This document shows, in pieces, positions 36,820 to 46,702 of a stretch of 64,000 nt of DNA; positions within the stretch are counted from its first letter, which is position 1; each line of letters begins with the position of its first letter. The stretch covers positions 1 through 64,000 of the forward strand of contig JAFGOA010000036.1 in assembly GCA_016926735.1 (NCBI GenBank), written 5' to 3'. This DNA is from Promethearchaeota archaeon (GTDB lineage: Archaea; Asgardarchaeota; Lokiarchaeia; Sigyniarchaeales; SOKP01). The translations under genes and the position numbers were made by a program. The notes below the pieces were generated by a model. The model was not told the DNA's origin and made no database searches. It worked only from the letters and a program-made list of their open reading frames with translations.

Positions 36820-37356
36820 TTAAATTAATTCTAACCATTTTAGTGATTTGACAGTGTTGTGTAATTGATGATCATCCTCAACCATATAAAACATTAGGTT
36901 ATTAAAAATCAAGTAAGCTTTATTTTTATTATCTTCAATAGGGATTACTTTATCATTTCTCCCATGATATATTTTTACTGGAATCTCGATAGGGTTAATA
37001 TTTTTTGGGAGTAATTCCTCTCTCAGTAAAAAAGGCGCTAATAAAATTAATTTTTCAATTTTTTCAGGATTTTGAATAGCATATAGCGTTGCCATTAGTC
37101 CACCAAAAGAAGAAGCAATTATTATCCATTTTTCTTTTTTATTTAAAATTTGATTTAATTGTTCCATTCTTTTATTCAATAGTGTTTTCATAGGTATTCT
37201 TTCATGATATTTTTCAAAATCTGGAGTTAAACAATTCGGAAAAACGCTTTTAAAGTATTCACCTTTAAAACCTTGTCCAGAGCTTATCAAACCATGGATA
37301 AAAATAAGATTATCAGTCAAGAAAAATCTCCTCTCCATCATACAGATTATCATCAT
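36820..37356 (-). CDS. Small alpha/beta hydrolase
   Basis: 178 residues with the complete triad: Ser in ASSFGG (about 83-88), Asp in HGRNDKVIP and His in VEDDHQLHN. FIHGLISSG (about 18-26) is the oxyanion loop. It is shorter than usual (about 200-300), close to RBBP9/YdeN- or UPF0227-type esterases. The ATG at 37356 overlaps the upstream gene by 44 bases; a TTG at 37320 overlaps it by only eight and has GGAGAGGAG upstream, so it may be the true start. Substrate unknown; serine ester hydrolase in the cytosol. Confidence 0.75.
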   Translation of the reverse strand: MMIICMMERRFFLTDNLIFIHGLISSGQGFKGEYFKSVFPNCLTPDFEKYHERIPMKTLLNKRMEQLNQILNKKEKWIIIASSFGGLMATLYAIQNPEKIEKLILLAPFLLREELLPKNINPIEIPVKIYHGRNDKVIPIEDNKNKAYLIFNNLMFYMVEDDHQLHNTVKSLKWLELI

Positions 37357-38401
37357 CAGTTTCCATACGTTTCAATTCTAATTTATATCCAATATACATC
37401 AGTAAACCTACTATTGATAAATAAAAAATCACTAAAAAAATAATAATTGGAGAATAACTTCCACCAAAAGAGATAGCATAGAGAGATATACCAATAATAA
37501 AACCTGTTATTAGCCTTGATTTTGTATTACTTTCTCTAATAAAAAGCCTTTGTATGCCCCAATCGATAATACAAGGAATAGGAAAGATAATACAAATTAT
37601 GAGAGCACTTTCAGGAGTTAAAATAAAACCAGTAGTTCTAAATAGAATGTACATTGTGAAAAATGTAAATAACGCTCCTAATAATGTACCCGAGCATCGT
37701 GAACAAAAATAAATATATGTTTTCCCAAATTTAAGATAAAAAGTATGGTCACATGCATATTCTGGATGATGTGTTAAAGTCATATTATAAAAATGATATT
37801 CCTTCTCTGCTAAAATATAATCATACATAAAAATTAAAAAAGGAATTATTAATGGTATTGATATAATAAATTGAATCAGAAATTTTAATCCATAATTATA
37901 TATAATATCCTCTAATATATTAGTTGGTTCTACAATAATTTGAAAAATTATAATAGATAAGAAAATAATAATTGAAAATGTTATTGATAATATAGAATTA
38001 TACAGTAAATTTAGCTTTTTTTTATATTTCAAAGGGTTATATTTATATAATCCTATAAAAAATCCAATTAAAGCAACAATTAAACACCATTGTATTTGTA
38101 AATCATTATAATAAATAATTTGATATAATAATTCTCCGAAAAATCCAGCTATAGCACTTCGAAAGGACCCTGCTAAATTTGATAAAAAAATAAAAGATAA
38201 TAATGTAAAACCAAATTGAAATGTTGAAAATTTATTTATTATATAATAAGAGGAGATTGATCCAACTGATTCAGAAAAATAGAAATAGATAATGATTATA
38301 AAAAATATTATAAAAAGATTCAAGAAAATTTTTTTTATTGTAGTATTCTCTTCTCTTTTATTTTGTTCTGATTGAGAATAACAAATATCTTCATTGTTCA
38401 T
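37313..38401 (-). CDS. DUF2085 domain membrane protein
   Basis: 362 residues, about ten transmembrane helices. The N-terminal half is an unrecognised multi-pass region (about 22-195). The C-terminal half matches DUF2085: HHPEYACDHTF, then YIYFCSRCSGTLLGALF and PIPCIIDWGIQRLF, with conserved Cys, Arg and Asp residues that may form a metal or substrate site at the membrane surface. Function unknown in all organisms. It overlaps the hydrolase downstream, so the two genes are probably co-transcribed. Confidence 0.75.
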   Translation of the reverse strand: MNNEDICYSQSEQNKREENTTIKKIFLNLFIIFFIIIIYFYFSESVGSISSYYIINKFSTFQFGFTLLSFIFLSNLAGSFRSAIAGFFGELLYQIIYYNDLQIQWCLIVALIGFFIGLYKYNPLKYKKKLNLLYNSILSITFSIIIFLSIIIFQIIVEPTNILEDIIYNYGLKFLIQFIISIPLIIPFLIFMYDYILAEKEYHFYNMTLTHHPEYACDHTFYLKFGKTYIYFCSRCSGTLLGALFTFFTMYILFRTTGFILTPESALIICIIFPIPCIIDWGIQRLFIRESNTKSRLITGFIIGISLYAISFGGSYSPIIIFLVIFYLSIVGLLMYIGYKLELKRMETDDDNLYDGEEIFLD

Positions 38402-38444
38402 TATAATGCCTTTTTAATGATATTTAATATATCAAGGATGTTCC

Positions 38445-39110
38445 TTAAGTATAGATTATATCTAAATATTCTAATAATTCCTTTTTAGTATATTCAAATC
38501 CCTTTCTTAATAATCTAAGAATAATTTTTTTTCCTATTGGTACTTTAAGAAGGTTTGGATTGTTTTCAACAAGTGTTATTGCTTCATCATTATAATCTAT
38601 ATTTTTAATTAATGCGTCATACGCTTCTTTCTTAGTTTTAAAGACTACTCTTGTTAATTCATCATAGTTGTTAACATCTTCTTTGGTCTGTATCATTTTT
38701 ATAACATCATTTACCTGGATGATAAATAATTTCTTATTTATTTCCAGAAGCGTCTTAAATTTCTTATTTTTTTTATCACAATGAATATATGTCTGATCTC
38801 CTTCTAAATATTCTTGAAAATTATCTTCAATCACAATATTGAATTTATCTTCATTTGCTCCATTTTGAACGAGTAGTTTACCACAATTTAATGTTATATT
38901 TATTTGTTTTAATGTTCCTACTTTAGCATTTTTATTACTCCATGACTCATAAAATGTTTTAATTAGTGGTTTGATAACAGGATTTAATAATCCTGCTTTT
39001 AATTCTGTATCTATTAATTTTTTGCCATAATCAAGGGCGTTATTCATTCTCTGAATCATTTCATCTTTTAATATATTGTAATTCCGTTCTAAATGGTTCA
39101 ATTTAAGCAT
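38445..39110 (-). CDS. Hypothetical protein, 221 residues
   Basis: Not recognised. The N-terminus is a helix (about 1-45, LERNYNILKDEMIQRMNNAL), followed by a beta-rich part (KQINITLNCGKLLVQNG; KFNIVIEDNFQEYLEG; KFKTLLEINKKLFIIQVND) and a helical C-terminal third. No membrane segment or metal-binding cluster. It lies 43 bases upstream of the DUF2085 gene on the same strand and may be part of that transcript. Full-length open frame and ATG start support a real gene. Confidence 0.65.
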   Translation of the reverse strand: MLKLNHLERNYNILKDEMIQRMNNALDYGKKLIDTELKAGLLNPVIKPLIKTFYESWSNKNAKVGTLKQINITLNCGKLLVQNGANEDKFNIVIEDNFQEYLEGDQTYIHCDKKNKKFKTLLEINKKLFIIQVNDVIKMIQTKEDVNNYDELTRVVFKTKKEAYDALIKNIDYNDEAITLVENNPNLLKVPIGKKIILRLLRKGFEYTKKELLEYLDIIYT

Positions 39111-39258
39111 TCCCCAATTTTTTTGATCTAGTAATATTAAAATTAAGAATAATTTTATATTAAATTATTTAATAGTAATGTTGTTCTATTATATTATTGA
39201 ATTTATGATAAGAAAATAACTTTTGTAATTTTATATTTTTTAATTGAGTTGTCTAACT

Positions 39259-42200
39259 ATGCGTTATATTTTTAAAATAATCGTTTTGGGAAATTCCGAT
39301 GTTTCCATACCATATTTATCAATAGCCATTAATGAAATAGGTGAGGAGAAAGAAAAATATATAGAATGGAATCATGAATTAGCGGTTTTAGATAATGTTT
39401 GTGAAATTGAAACGATTGCAATAACAGATTTAACCATAGATATTGATCAAATTATTCCAAGTGTTGATGGCATTGTATATTTTCTGAATCCATTAGTTCC
39501 TGAAGAAACCGAATTTTTTCAAATGATTCTTGATATTTTAGAAAAAGTAAAACGAAATATTCCTACTATTATGATTTATTATAATGAGGATGGTATACTT
39601 CCTATATCTGTAATTGACCTTTTAGAGGATAATTGGATTAAATATCCTGATTTTGAAGTATTTATAAATCTTAAACCTATACAATTCAGACAAGGTTTAC
39701 ACTGTTTATGCTTAGCTATGATCTCTGGAGATTATCCCTTGGATATAGAGAATGCATGGTTAAGATATCCTATTTTAGTTATGCAAGCAAATTTTTATTA
39801 TAATCGAAAAGATTTTTATAATGCTGCTAAAACAATGAAAAAAATAGCTTTTATAAGAAATTTATATAATAAAGAAAACGTTTATATAGCCAGTGAACAA
39901 GCAGCTTATCTTTTTTCAAGAATAGACCTTTATCAAGAAACAGCAAATATTTTATCTTCGATTGATAAAAAAAGGGCTCATAAATATAAAAAAGTATATG
40001 CTAGAGCTATGATTAGAGAGGGTAATAAATTATTTGCAAAAGGAGATTATAGATTTGCTGCTAAACAATATGAAAATGCAGCTCAATGGGTTTTAATTGA
40101 ATTAAAGGAAAAAGAGCTTATTGTTGAATGTTTTAAATTAGCGATTAATTCTTGGATTTCTGCATGTGAAATTGAGAATGCATTCACAATTCTTGAAAGA
40201 TTACCTCATGAAGATATAAAACCAACTTTGGAAGAAGTTGCTGATAAAGTAATTGCTGCTGCAGATTTTCTCGTATCATTAGGAAATATAGAAGAAGCAA
40301 GAGAAGAATTATATGTTGCTATAAACACATATCAAAGAGAAAACCTACCCAAAGTATTAAAAAAATTTGCAAATAAGCTATTTGAAGTCTTGATTCAATT
40401 GATTAAAGTTTACATAACAGAAAAAAAAAATAATTCTGCTAAAAGATGTTATGATGAAATAGTTAATTTATGGACTTCTTTTGAAGTAAAAAAAAGCAAT
40501 TTAGATGATATTTTAGAACCACTTATAATACAATTTTTAGATAAATTTAGATTTGGTAAAGCAACACATTTATTAAACGAATTAAATTCCTTGGATATAA
40601 AGAAAAAATTAACAGAATATTCATCTAAGGCAGAAGAAAAAAGTAAAGAAATTAAAAAATTGGAGAAAGATATCAATATTAATTATGGAATTCAATGTCT
40701 TATTAGCTATATTGAGCTTGAAAATGAAATAATAAATGATTACAACGCAATAAACTTAGAAAAAGCGATAGAATTAGTTGGTAAAAATCAGTACATTCGA
40801 GCAGCAGATATATTACAAAAATATACTGAATATTTAAAATCTATCGGTGAAATTAACGAGGCAGATAGAATTTTATGTGAATTATTAGATATTTTAATAG
40901 AAGGTAATAGATTAGAAGAATTCCTAAATTATTTTGATAAAATAACTGGAAAGCGAATTATAAAAAATTATTTAAAATATATCTTTCCGTTCTTTATTGA
41001 ACGATATAAAACAGTTTCTAAAAATTATAGATTTGAAAAGAATTTAAAAATATTCGAAAAAATGAATTCATTTCTAAGAAAGGAAATGTTATATACACAA
41101 TCAAGAGAAATAAGTAAAATTTTTATTGAAATTTTGGGAAAAGAAGCATTATTTTTAATTGGGATTGAAAAAAATACAATCGGAATTGAAGGTGCAATAA
41201 ATTTAATCAAAAAAGCTTCAAATATTGCAAAATCATATTTAGAAAATTATATAATTCAATTTGATGAGGTTTATAAAGCTATAGCTGATATTTATATGAA
41301 TTTAGGAGATTTATCCGCTGCTTTAAGTAATATTGATCAAATTATCGATAAAGATATAAAGAAAGAGGTTTATAGGAGAATGACAAAAAAGGAAGAAACA
41401 AAGATTTCTCAAGAATCTAAAAAGATTAAAGCGTCACTAGAAGCACAATCAATAAAAGAAGGATTATCAGATATAATAAAGCTTGCTAATGAATCCAAGG
41501 CAGAAAAAGAATATTATCTTAAACAAAGAAAAGGATTCAAACGAGCCTTTTTTGGAGAAGCATTAAAAAATATAAATGAAGAAAACTTTCAAGCAGCCCT
41601 TGAAAAATATAAAGAGAGTGTAAATCGATTAGAAAACATAAAACAATATTATTTGGTAGGAGTTAATATTGTAATGATTCTTCTATTGTACCTTAAAATT
41701 CAGAAAAAAAAGGAGCTTATTGATTATATTGAAAAGAAATCTTATTCTGATAACATTTATTACAATACTTTTCCTATAATTTTAACTGAATATATTGTTA
41801 ACTTAATAAAATTACATGAAGAAAAAAAAGTTAATGAATCTTTAATATTTGTAGAAAATCTTCCACTATTTGGGAAAGAAAAGAAATTATTATATGAACT
41901 TATGGAAGGTACCATTGAGATGGGGGAAATAAGAGCACATACCAAAGAAGATAGGTTAAAAATAGAGGTAGTAAAAGAAAAAACTTCTCAAAAATTTTTA
42001 GAATTAGAACAAAAGGTCGATATATTAGAGCAAAAACTTAAAGATCATAAAACAATCTTTCAAGAATTATTTAAAAAGCGAAAAGCTTTAAAGAAAAGAT
42101 ATTATAACGAAATATTAGAATTATTAGCCAGAAATAGCTATTTAGAAGCATCTAAAAAATATTATGAGCTTACAAATGCTTTTTTAAAAAGAAAAGATTA

Positions 42201-42474
42201 TGAGAATTCCGCTCTTTTATTACTATTTTACGGATTATCTTGTATTAAAGCAAAAATACCAATAAAAGATATAAAATTAAAAATTAATGAATTATTATCA
42301 AATTTAGGTACTTCAAAAGGCCTTGTTAGCGAAATTTTTCAAATAGATCTCTTGTTATTTATTATTGATATATTTGAACTTTCAATAAATCAATATATTC
42401 CTCAGATTAATAGTATGTTATCTAAAATACCGTATTTTGAAGAGGAGCAAAACCTTTTATCTATTAAGTTATGA
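39259..42474 (+). CDS. Pseudo-GTPase fused to a long alpha-solenoid
   Basis: 1,071 residues, cytosolic. The first 165 follow the strand order of a Ras-like GTPase: YIFKIIVLGNSDVS at the P-loop site (no GKS/T), DGIVYFLNPLVPEE at strand 4, and PTIMIYYNEDG where NKxD should be; so the fold is probably kept and nucleotide binding lost. From about 170 to the end are repeated helical hairpins like TPR or SNAP/COPI-type solenoids (e.g. GNKLFAKGDYRFAAKQYENA; ALKNINEENFQAALEKYKES). A coiled coil lies near 895-935. It may be a scaffold for trafficking or signalling GTPases. The ATG at 39259 is preferred to a TTG at 39244. Confidence 0.75.
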   Translation: MRYIFKIIVLGNSDVSIPYLSIAINEIGEEKEKYIEWNHELAVLDNVCEIETIAITDLTIDIDQIIPSVDGIVYFLNPLVPEETEFFQMILDILEKVKRNIPTIMIYYNEDGILPISVIDLLEDNWIKYPDFEVFINLKPIQFRQGLHCLCLAMISGDYPLDIENAWLRYPILVMQANFYYNRKDFYNAAKTMKKIAFIRNLYNKENVYIASEQAAYLFSRIDLYQETANILSSIDKKRAHKYKKVYARAMIREGNKLFAKGDYRFAAKQYENAAQWVLIELKEKELIVECFKLAINSWISACEIENAFTILERLPHEDIKPTLEEVADKVIAAADFLVSLGNIEEAREELYVAINTYQRENLPKVLKKFANKLFEVLIQLIKVYITEKKNNSAKRCYDEIVNLWTSFEVKKSNLDDILEPLIIQFLDKFRFGKATHLLNELNSLDIKKKLTEYSSKAEEKSKEIKKLEKDININYGIQCLISYIELENEIINDYNAINLEKAIELVGKNQYIRAADILQKYTEYLKSIGEINEADRILCELLDILIEGNRLEEFLNYFDKITGKRIIKNYLKYIFPFFIERYKTVSKNYRFEKNLKIFEKMNSFLRKEMLYTQSREISKIFIEILGKEALFLIGIEKNTIGIEGAINLIKKASNIAKSYLENYIIQFDEVYKAIADIYMNLGDLSAALSNIDQIIDKDIKKEVYRRMTKKEETKISQESKKIKASLEAQSIKEGLSDIIKLANESKAEKEYYLKQRKGFKRAFFGEALKNINEENFQAALEKYKESVNRLENIKQYYLVGVNIVMILLLYLKIQKKKELIDYIEKKSYSDNIYYNTFPIILTEYIVNLIKLHEEKKVNESLIFVENLPLFGKEKKLLYELMEGTIEMGEIRAHTKEDRLKIEVVKEKTSQKFLELEQKVDILEQKLKDHKTIFQELFKKRKALKKRYYNEILELLARNSYLEASKKYYELTNAFLKRKDYENSALLLLFYGLSCIKAKIPIKDIKLKINELLSNLGTSKGLVSEIFQIDLLLFIIDIFELSINQYIPQINSMLSKIPYFEEEQNLLSIKL

Positions 42475-42476
42475 TT

Positions 42477-43394
42477 TCATACAACATCTGCAAATTTCTG
42501 AAGGTCTTTAACACGCATTCTCAGTGTTACCTCAGTTACTTTTGCTAGTTGAGAGATTTCTTTTTGAGTTCTATTCTCATTACATATTTTAGATCCTATA
42601 TAAAGAGCTGCTGCTGCTATACCTTTTGGGTCTTTTCCAGCAGAATTAAATCCATTTTCTTTTGCTTTTTGAATTAATTTTACTGCTATATTTCGACAAT
42701 TCATTGAAAGTTTTAATTCATCATTAAATTTATCCACATATCTATCTGATGAAAAATATTGTACTTTTAAATTAAGTTTGGGTAAAACTTCCATTAATAT
42801 TAGTCGATAACTTTTAACCACTTTTTTTTTTGGAATTTGGGCAACTTTTGTAATTTCTTCGATCGTTCTAGGAATACCATGTACTCTTAGAGCACAAAAA
42901 ATTGAAGCTGATAATAATGTATCAATACTTCTTCCCATTGTTAATTTTTTTTTTACAGTCTGAGTATATATTCTTAATGCATCCTCGGCAACAGTATCTG
43001 GAACACTTAACCGCTTCTGAAGTCTTTGTAAATTGGGTAAAGCTATCCATAAGTTCCTTTCAAAACTTGTTGTAAGAGATCTATGAATTTTAGCTAATCT
43101 ATTAAATTGAGATTTATATTTTGGACTTAAAAGGCTTCCTCTAGCATCTCGACTTCCTTTTATAATAGTTCTCGGACCAATAGGGCTATATACTCTCTCA
43201 TTACTCTTCCTTTTTTGAATTTCTTCTTGTGTAAAAGCCCTTCTTGGAGAATCATCAAATATTCTTGAAATAACTAAACCACAATTAAGACATACATAAA
43301 AACCATCTTCCTCTGATACTTTTGGAGAATCACAACATGTTTCTGGTGTATCTTCTTCAAAAAATTGATCATTTTCGATTTTAGATGGCATCAT
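42477..43394 (-). CDS. tfb: Transcription initiation factor IIB (TFB), copy 2
   Basis: 305 residues, paralogue of the TFB at 27838. It has an N-terminal zinc ribbon, the B-linker (RRAFTQEEIQKRKSNERVY) and two cyclin folds; the last has TQKEISQLAKVTEVTLRMR, the BRE-reading helix-turn-helix. In the ribbon C20 and C21 are adjacent and the second canonical ligand position is Ser, with normal C35-x2-C38. Several TFB copies often give promoter choice in archaea. It ends only two bases from the convergent solenoid gene. An ATG one codon later is equally possible. Confidence 0.93.
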   Translation of the reverse strand: MMPSKIENDQFFEEDTPETCCDSPKVSEEDGFYVCLNCGLVISRIFDDSPRRAFTQEEIQKRKSNERVYSPIGPRTIIKGSRDARGSLLSPKYKSQFNRLAKIHRSLTTSFERNLWIALPNLQRLQKRLSVPDTVAEDALRIYTQTVKKKLTMGRSIDTLLSASIFCALRVHGIPRTIEEITKVAQIPKKKVVKSYRLILMEVLPKLNLKVQYFSSDRYVDKFNDELKLSMNCRNIAVKLIQKAKENGFNSAGKDPKGIAAAALYIGSKICNENRTQKEISQLAKVTEVTLRMRVKDLQKFADVV

Positions 43395-43805
43395 AATCAG
43401 ATAAAAAATGAACTTTATGGAGTTTTTGCTTTATATAGAAAATTATGATAATATTTAAATGCTATTATTTTCAAAATAATTATCCCATATATCCCTATGA
43501 TAATAATCAAAATAAGAATTTAAAAATCTTTACTTAAAAAAGGTTGAATGTAATATCCTTTTTTTTTAAATTTAATAATTTTTAAAATATTTCCTCTCTT
43601 TGTATTAGATTTTATATTTATTTATCAAAACATTTTTTTAATTTTAAACTTTCATATATATGAGGGTAATTTTGAATTTACTCAAAATTTCTTAAATTCA
43701 TATATATATTTAAAAAAAAAAAATCATTACAATTAAAATAGAGAAATCAGATCAAAATATTATGAAAATTTTATAAATTAAAATAAAATTATTTGTTGAT
43801 TAATT
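43395..43805. other. Divergent intergenic region between TFB copy 2 and the Arf-like GTPase
   Basis: 411 bases, extremely AT-rich, with long T- and A-runs on both strands. It must hold two divergent promoters; many TATA-like sites exist, so none can be picked. No hairpin or open frame of note. Confidence 0.5.
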
Positions 43806-45050
43806 ATGGCAAAAAAACCCAATTTGAAAAGCGAAGATGTGATTACAGAATCTGATAGTAACACAATTGAATTTATTCTTAAATTCTTTAGAGCTAAATC
43901 TCTTAATATTGATAAAGAGAAAAACGTAGTTATTATAAAAGGAATTTTAAATAATCCTATTGAATCCTTTAGTTTCTTAAATAAAAAAGAAGTAGATTTT
44001 ATTAAAAAAAGTTTAACTGTAACAAATCTCAAAGATCTATTGGAATATAAGAATAAAAATCTCTATGATTATATCTCATTTGATAATCTCAAATCAACAG
44101 AAAAAGCAGGTATTGAGATTAAAGAATTAGAAGAAAAAATACAGAAAGCAATAAATATCACAGTAATTGCTGATAAATTAAAAGAAAATTCAGTCTCTTT
44201 GGATAAAGAACAACAAAAAATAATAATCGCAGGATTAGATCAAGCAGGTAAAACAGCCATCCTAACTAAGTTTGGAGGTAGATTTGGTCTTAATGAATTA
44301 GCAAAAATTAAACCAACTAAAAAAGTAGAAAGAAGAGAAATTAATACAGATAGTTTTACAATATTTCTTTGGGATTTTGGAGGGCAGAGTATTTATCGAG
44401 AAGAATATCTTGAAAATCCAGATACTTATTTTATAGGTGTAGATTTATTAATTTATGTAATTGATATTCAAGATCCAGACAGATTTGACGAATCATTTAC
44501 ATATTTAAAAGGAATTGTTAATGCTTTAAAAAATTTAGAAGAAAATCCTTACATATTGATTTTCTTACATAAATATGATCCTGATATAAGACAAGATCCA
44601 AAAATAGAACTTAATGTCGAATTTGTAAAAGATAAACTTAAAGATTTCTTTGCAGAATCGACTTTTTCTCATGAAACATACTTATCCTCCATATATTATT
44701 CTGTTGCAAGAGAACCCCAATTTGCTAAATATATGAAAGAAATGATAGCTAATGTTGGTAATTCTGTTGATAATCCTACAATTCAAAAAGTTGAAGGTTT
44801 AGCTAAGACATTAGAACAAACCCTTAATGCTGTAATACGTCTTTCAGAAAGTATGTCTCTTGAATTAAACCAATTAGATACACGATTAAGGGCTCTCGAG
44901 TCTGGAGCTGTTCATATGGCTCAGCAAGGGGTCCCCATAGAAATTAGTCCAACAGTGCAAACAAAAGAAATAGGAGGAGGAAATGTTCGAGTTAGAGTTC
45001 TTGATGAATTAAAGGACTTATTTGCAAAAAGAAAAAAACTCGATTTTTAA
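43806..45050 (+). CDS. Arf/Rag-like small GTPase with N- and C-terminal extensions
   Basis: 414 residues. The GTPase core is at about 138-305: P-loop GLDQAGKT (143-150), WDFGGQ (189-194; the Arf/Gtr form with Gln after GG), HKYD (255-258) in place of NKxD, with the Arf-like IIIAGLDQAGK lead-in. The first 137 residues form a helical extension without family match, and the C-terminus (about 320-380) is a coiled coil with a low-complexity stretch and basic end. There is no lipidation cysteine. Arf- and Rag/Gtr-like GTPases with extra domains are common in Asgard genomes and are thought to serve membrane or signalling complexes with LC7/longin partners; the partner here is unknown. Confidence 0.85.
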   Translation: MAKKPNLKSEDVITESDSNTIEFILKFFRAKSLNIDKEKNVVIIKGILNNPIESFSFLNKKEVDFIKKSLTVTNLKDLLEYKNKNLYDYISFDNLKSTEKAGIEIKELEEKIQKAINITVIADKLKENSVSLDKEQQKIIIAGLDQAGKTAILTKFGGRFGLNELAKIKPTKKVERREINTDSFTIFLWDFGGQSIYREEYLENPDTYFIGVDLLIYVIDIQDPDRFDESFTYLKGIVNALKNLEENPYILIFLHKYDPDIRQDPKIELNVEFVKDKLKDFFAESTFSHETYLSSIYYSVAREPQFAKYMKEMIANVGNSVDNPTIQKVEGLAKTLEQTLNAVIRLSESMSLELNQLDTRLRALESGAVHMAQQGVPIEISPTVQTKEIGGGNVRVRVLDELKDLFAKRKKLDF

Positions 45051-45055
45051 AGATC

Positions 45056-45772
45056 TTATTTCATTTCTTTTTTTCTCTGATTTTTTATATGTTTATATAA
45101 TGCTAATAGAAGAATAGAACCAAATGCTCCTATACAAAGAATAACATACCATATATTTTCAAATAATAAAGGATTGATTTCATAAGGTATCATATCTATT
45201 TTTAAACTATTCTCAATTTGAACTAACAAATCAATTAACAATGGAGAAATAAAAAATACCGTTATGGTAAATCCTACAATACCTAAACTAAAACCAACAA
45301 TCACATCTGAAGGATAATGAACTCCTAATTGAACCCTAGAAAAAGCTATTAATCCAATTAATATACAAAATACCAAAAGAATATAAGGTGAATTTGTTAA
45401 AAAACTAATAGTTAATCCTTGAGAAACAATATTATATGTATGCCATGAAGGAAAACTTCTTGAAAAAGGTTTTCGCGCGAAAACTTTAATATTATCTATT
45501 TTTCTAAAAGGTCTTTGCCTTTTAATTAATATTTTTATGAAAACTATTGATACTAATCCAAATAAATAAGCAAATCCAATATTTGATAAATAAAGAGGAT
45601 CATACCAAATCAATAAAAAAAAACCTATTAATATACACCAGATAGTCTCTTCTCCTAAAAATGAGAGGTTTCTTAGTAAAGCTGTAAATATATTGCCTCC
45701 AATACCATTATATTTTACGACAATTTTACTATCCCATTCATTTATCTTCTCAAACCAATTTTTGATTTCCAT
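45056..45772 (-). CDS. PAP2-family membrane phosphatase
   Basis: 238 residues, about six membrane helices. The three phosphatase signatures are present: KILIKRQRPFRK (KX6RP), FPSWHTYN (PSGH variant with Trp for Gly) and FSRVQLGVHYPSDVIVG (SRX5HX3D). It should remove phosphate from a lipid or polyprenyl phosphate on the outer face of the membrane. It has nine bases between its start and the end of the upstream PHP gene, both on the minus strand, so the pair probably shares a transcript. Confidence 0.88.
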   Translation of the reverse strand: MEIKNWFEKINEWDSKIVVKYNGIGGNIFTALLRNLSFLGEETIWCILIGFFLLIWYDPLYLSNIGFAYLFGLVSIVFIKILIKRQRPFRKIDNIKVFARKPFSRSFPSWHTYNIVSQGLTISFLTNSPYILLVFCILIGLIAFSRVQLGVHYPSDVIVGFSLGIVGFTITVFFISPLLIDLLVQIENSLKIDMIPYEINPLLFENIWYVILCIGAFGSILLLALYKHIKNQRKKEMK

Positions 45773-45781
45773 AGTTTTTAC

Positions 45782-46615
45782 TCAGCTATTCAATTGTTCA
45801 ATAAATTTATACTCTTTTTTTACTGTTAATGATTTTTCCTTAAAATATTTTAGATTATGGGAATCTGATCCAATAAAAATCTTTGCCCCTAATTTTTTTA
45901 ATTGAATAATTATCTCTCTTGAAGGAAATGATCTCCCATAAGAATATTTTAGACCTGAAAGATTATATTCGATATTAATTCCATTTTTTATACATAATTT
46001 TCCTAAATTGAGTATTCTTTCATCTGAAATGTCACAATCTTTACTCGGTTTTAATTCATTATTATTAATATATCGAAAAATTGTGTCAATATGACAAATA
46101 TTTTGAAATATTTGAGATCTAATCATTTTTTCAACAGAAATAAAATATTCATCAATTAATTGTCCTGTTGTTTTTTTTTTTAAAAGCTCAATAATATAAG
46201 ATTTTTCCGTAATTGGAAATCCTATATCGCATTCATGAACACTTCCAGCAATGAAATCCATTTTTTTATCATAATCGTCCATGAATTCTATTAAATCGAC
46301 TTCTCTTTCCTTATAATAATCGACTTCTAACCCGCTAAGAATAAAATCATAGGTTTCTTTTAATTCATCGATTTCTTCCAAATAATTTTCAATATTACCA
46401 TTATAAAATGGATGAGAAATATCATTCTCAACTTTATAAAGCTCATAGTGCTCTAAAAAACAAATATTAATTTTTTTTTTCTCAGCAATTGTGATATAAT
46501 CTTCAAAATTAGGACCATTTTGAACAATATCGGAACTCCATTTTGTATGCACATGATAATCTGTATATTTGAACCGCATATGTCTATAAAAATTATTAAT
46601 TAATGAATTATTCAT
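45782..46615 (-). CDS. PHP-domain phosphoesterase (histidinol phosphatase-like)
   Basis: 277 residues. The PHP barrel is marked by DYHVHTKWSSD (motif 1), FLEHYELYKV (motif 2, Glu-His), SGLEVDYY (Glu), DFIAGSVHECD (His) and, near the end, FIGSDSHNLKYF (Asp-x-His). These residues bind a three-metal centre. The nearest relatives are HisK/HisJ-type histidinol phosphatases, but other phosphate esters are possible as no his gene lies nearby. An alternative ATG at 46579 removes 12 residues and begins nearer to the barrel. Probably co-transcribed with the PAP2 gene. Confidence 0.82.
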   Translation of the reverse strand: MNNSLINNFYRHMRFKYTDYHVHTKWSSDIVQNGPNFEDYITIAEKKKINICFLEHYELYKVENDISHPFYNGNIENYLEEIDELKETYDFILSGLEVDYYKEREVDLIEFMDDYDKKMDFIAGSVHECDIGFPITEKSYIIELLKKKTTGQLIDEYFISVEKMIRSQIFQNICHIDTIFRYINNNELKPSKDCDISDERILNLGKLCIKNGINIEYNLSGLKYSYGRSFPSREIIIQLKKLGAKIFIGSDSHNLKYFKEKSLTVKKEYKFIEQLNS

Positions 46616-46702
46616 GAAATATAATTTATCAAATTAGAAAAAATTATTTAAAAAATGCATTAGAAACTCAAATAGGGAGAGAAAAAAACTAAAATTGGGA
46701 AA

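Noticed and set aside
43395-43805. Long A- and T-runs considered as an origin of replication.
   Set aside because: No repeated origin-recognition boxes and no Cdc6/Orc1 gene nearby; the whole window has such runs.
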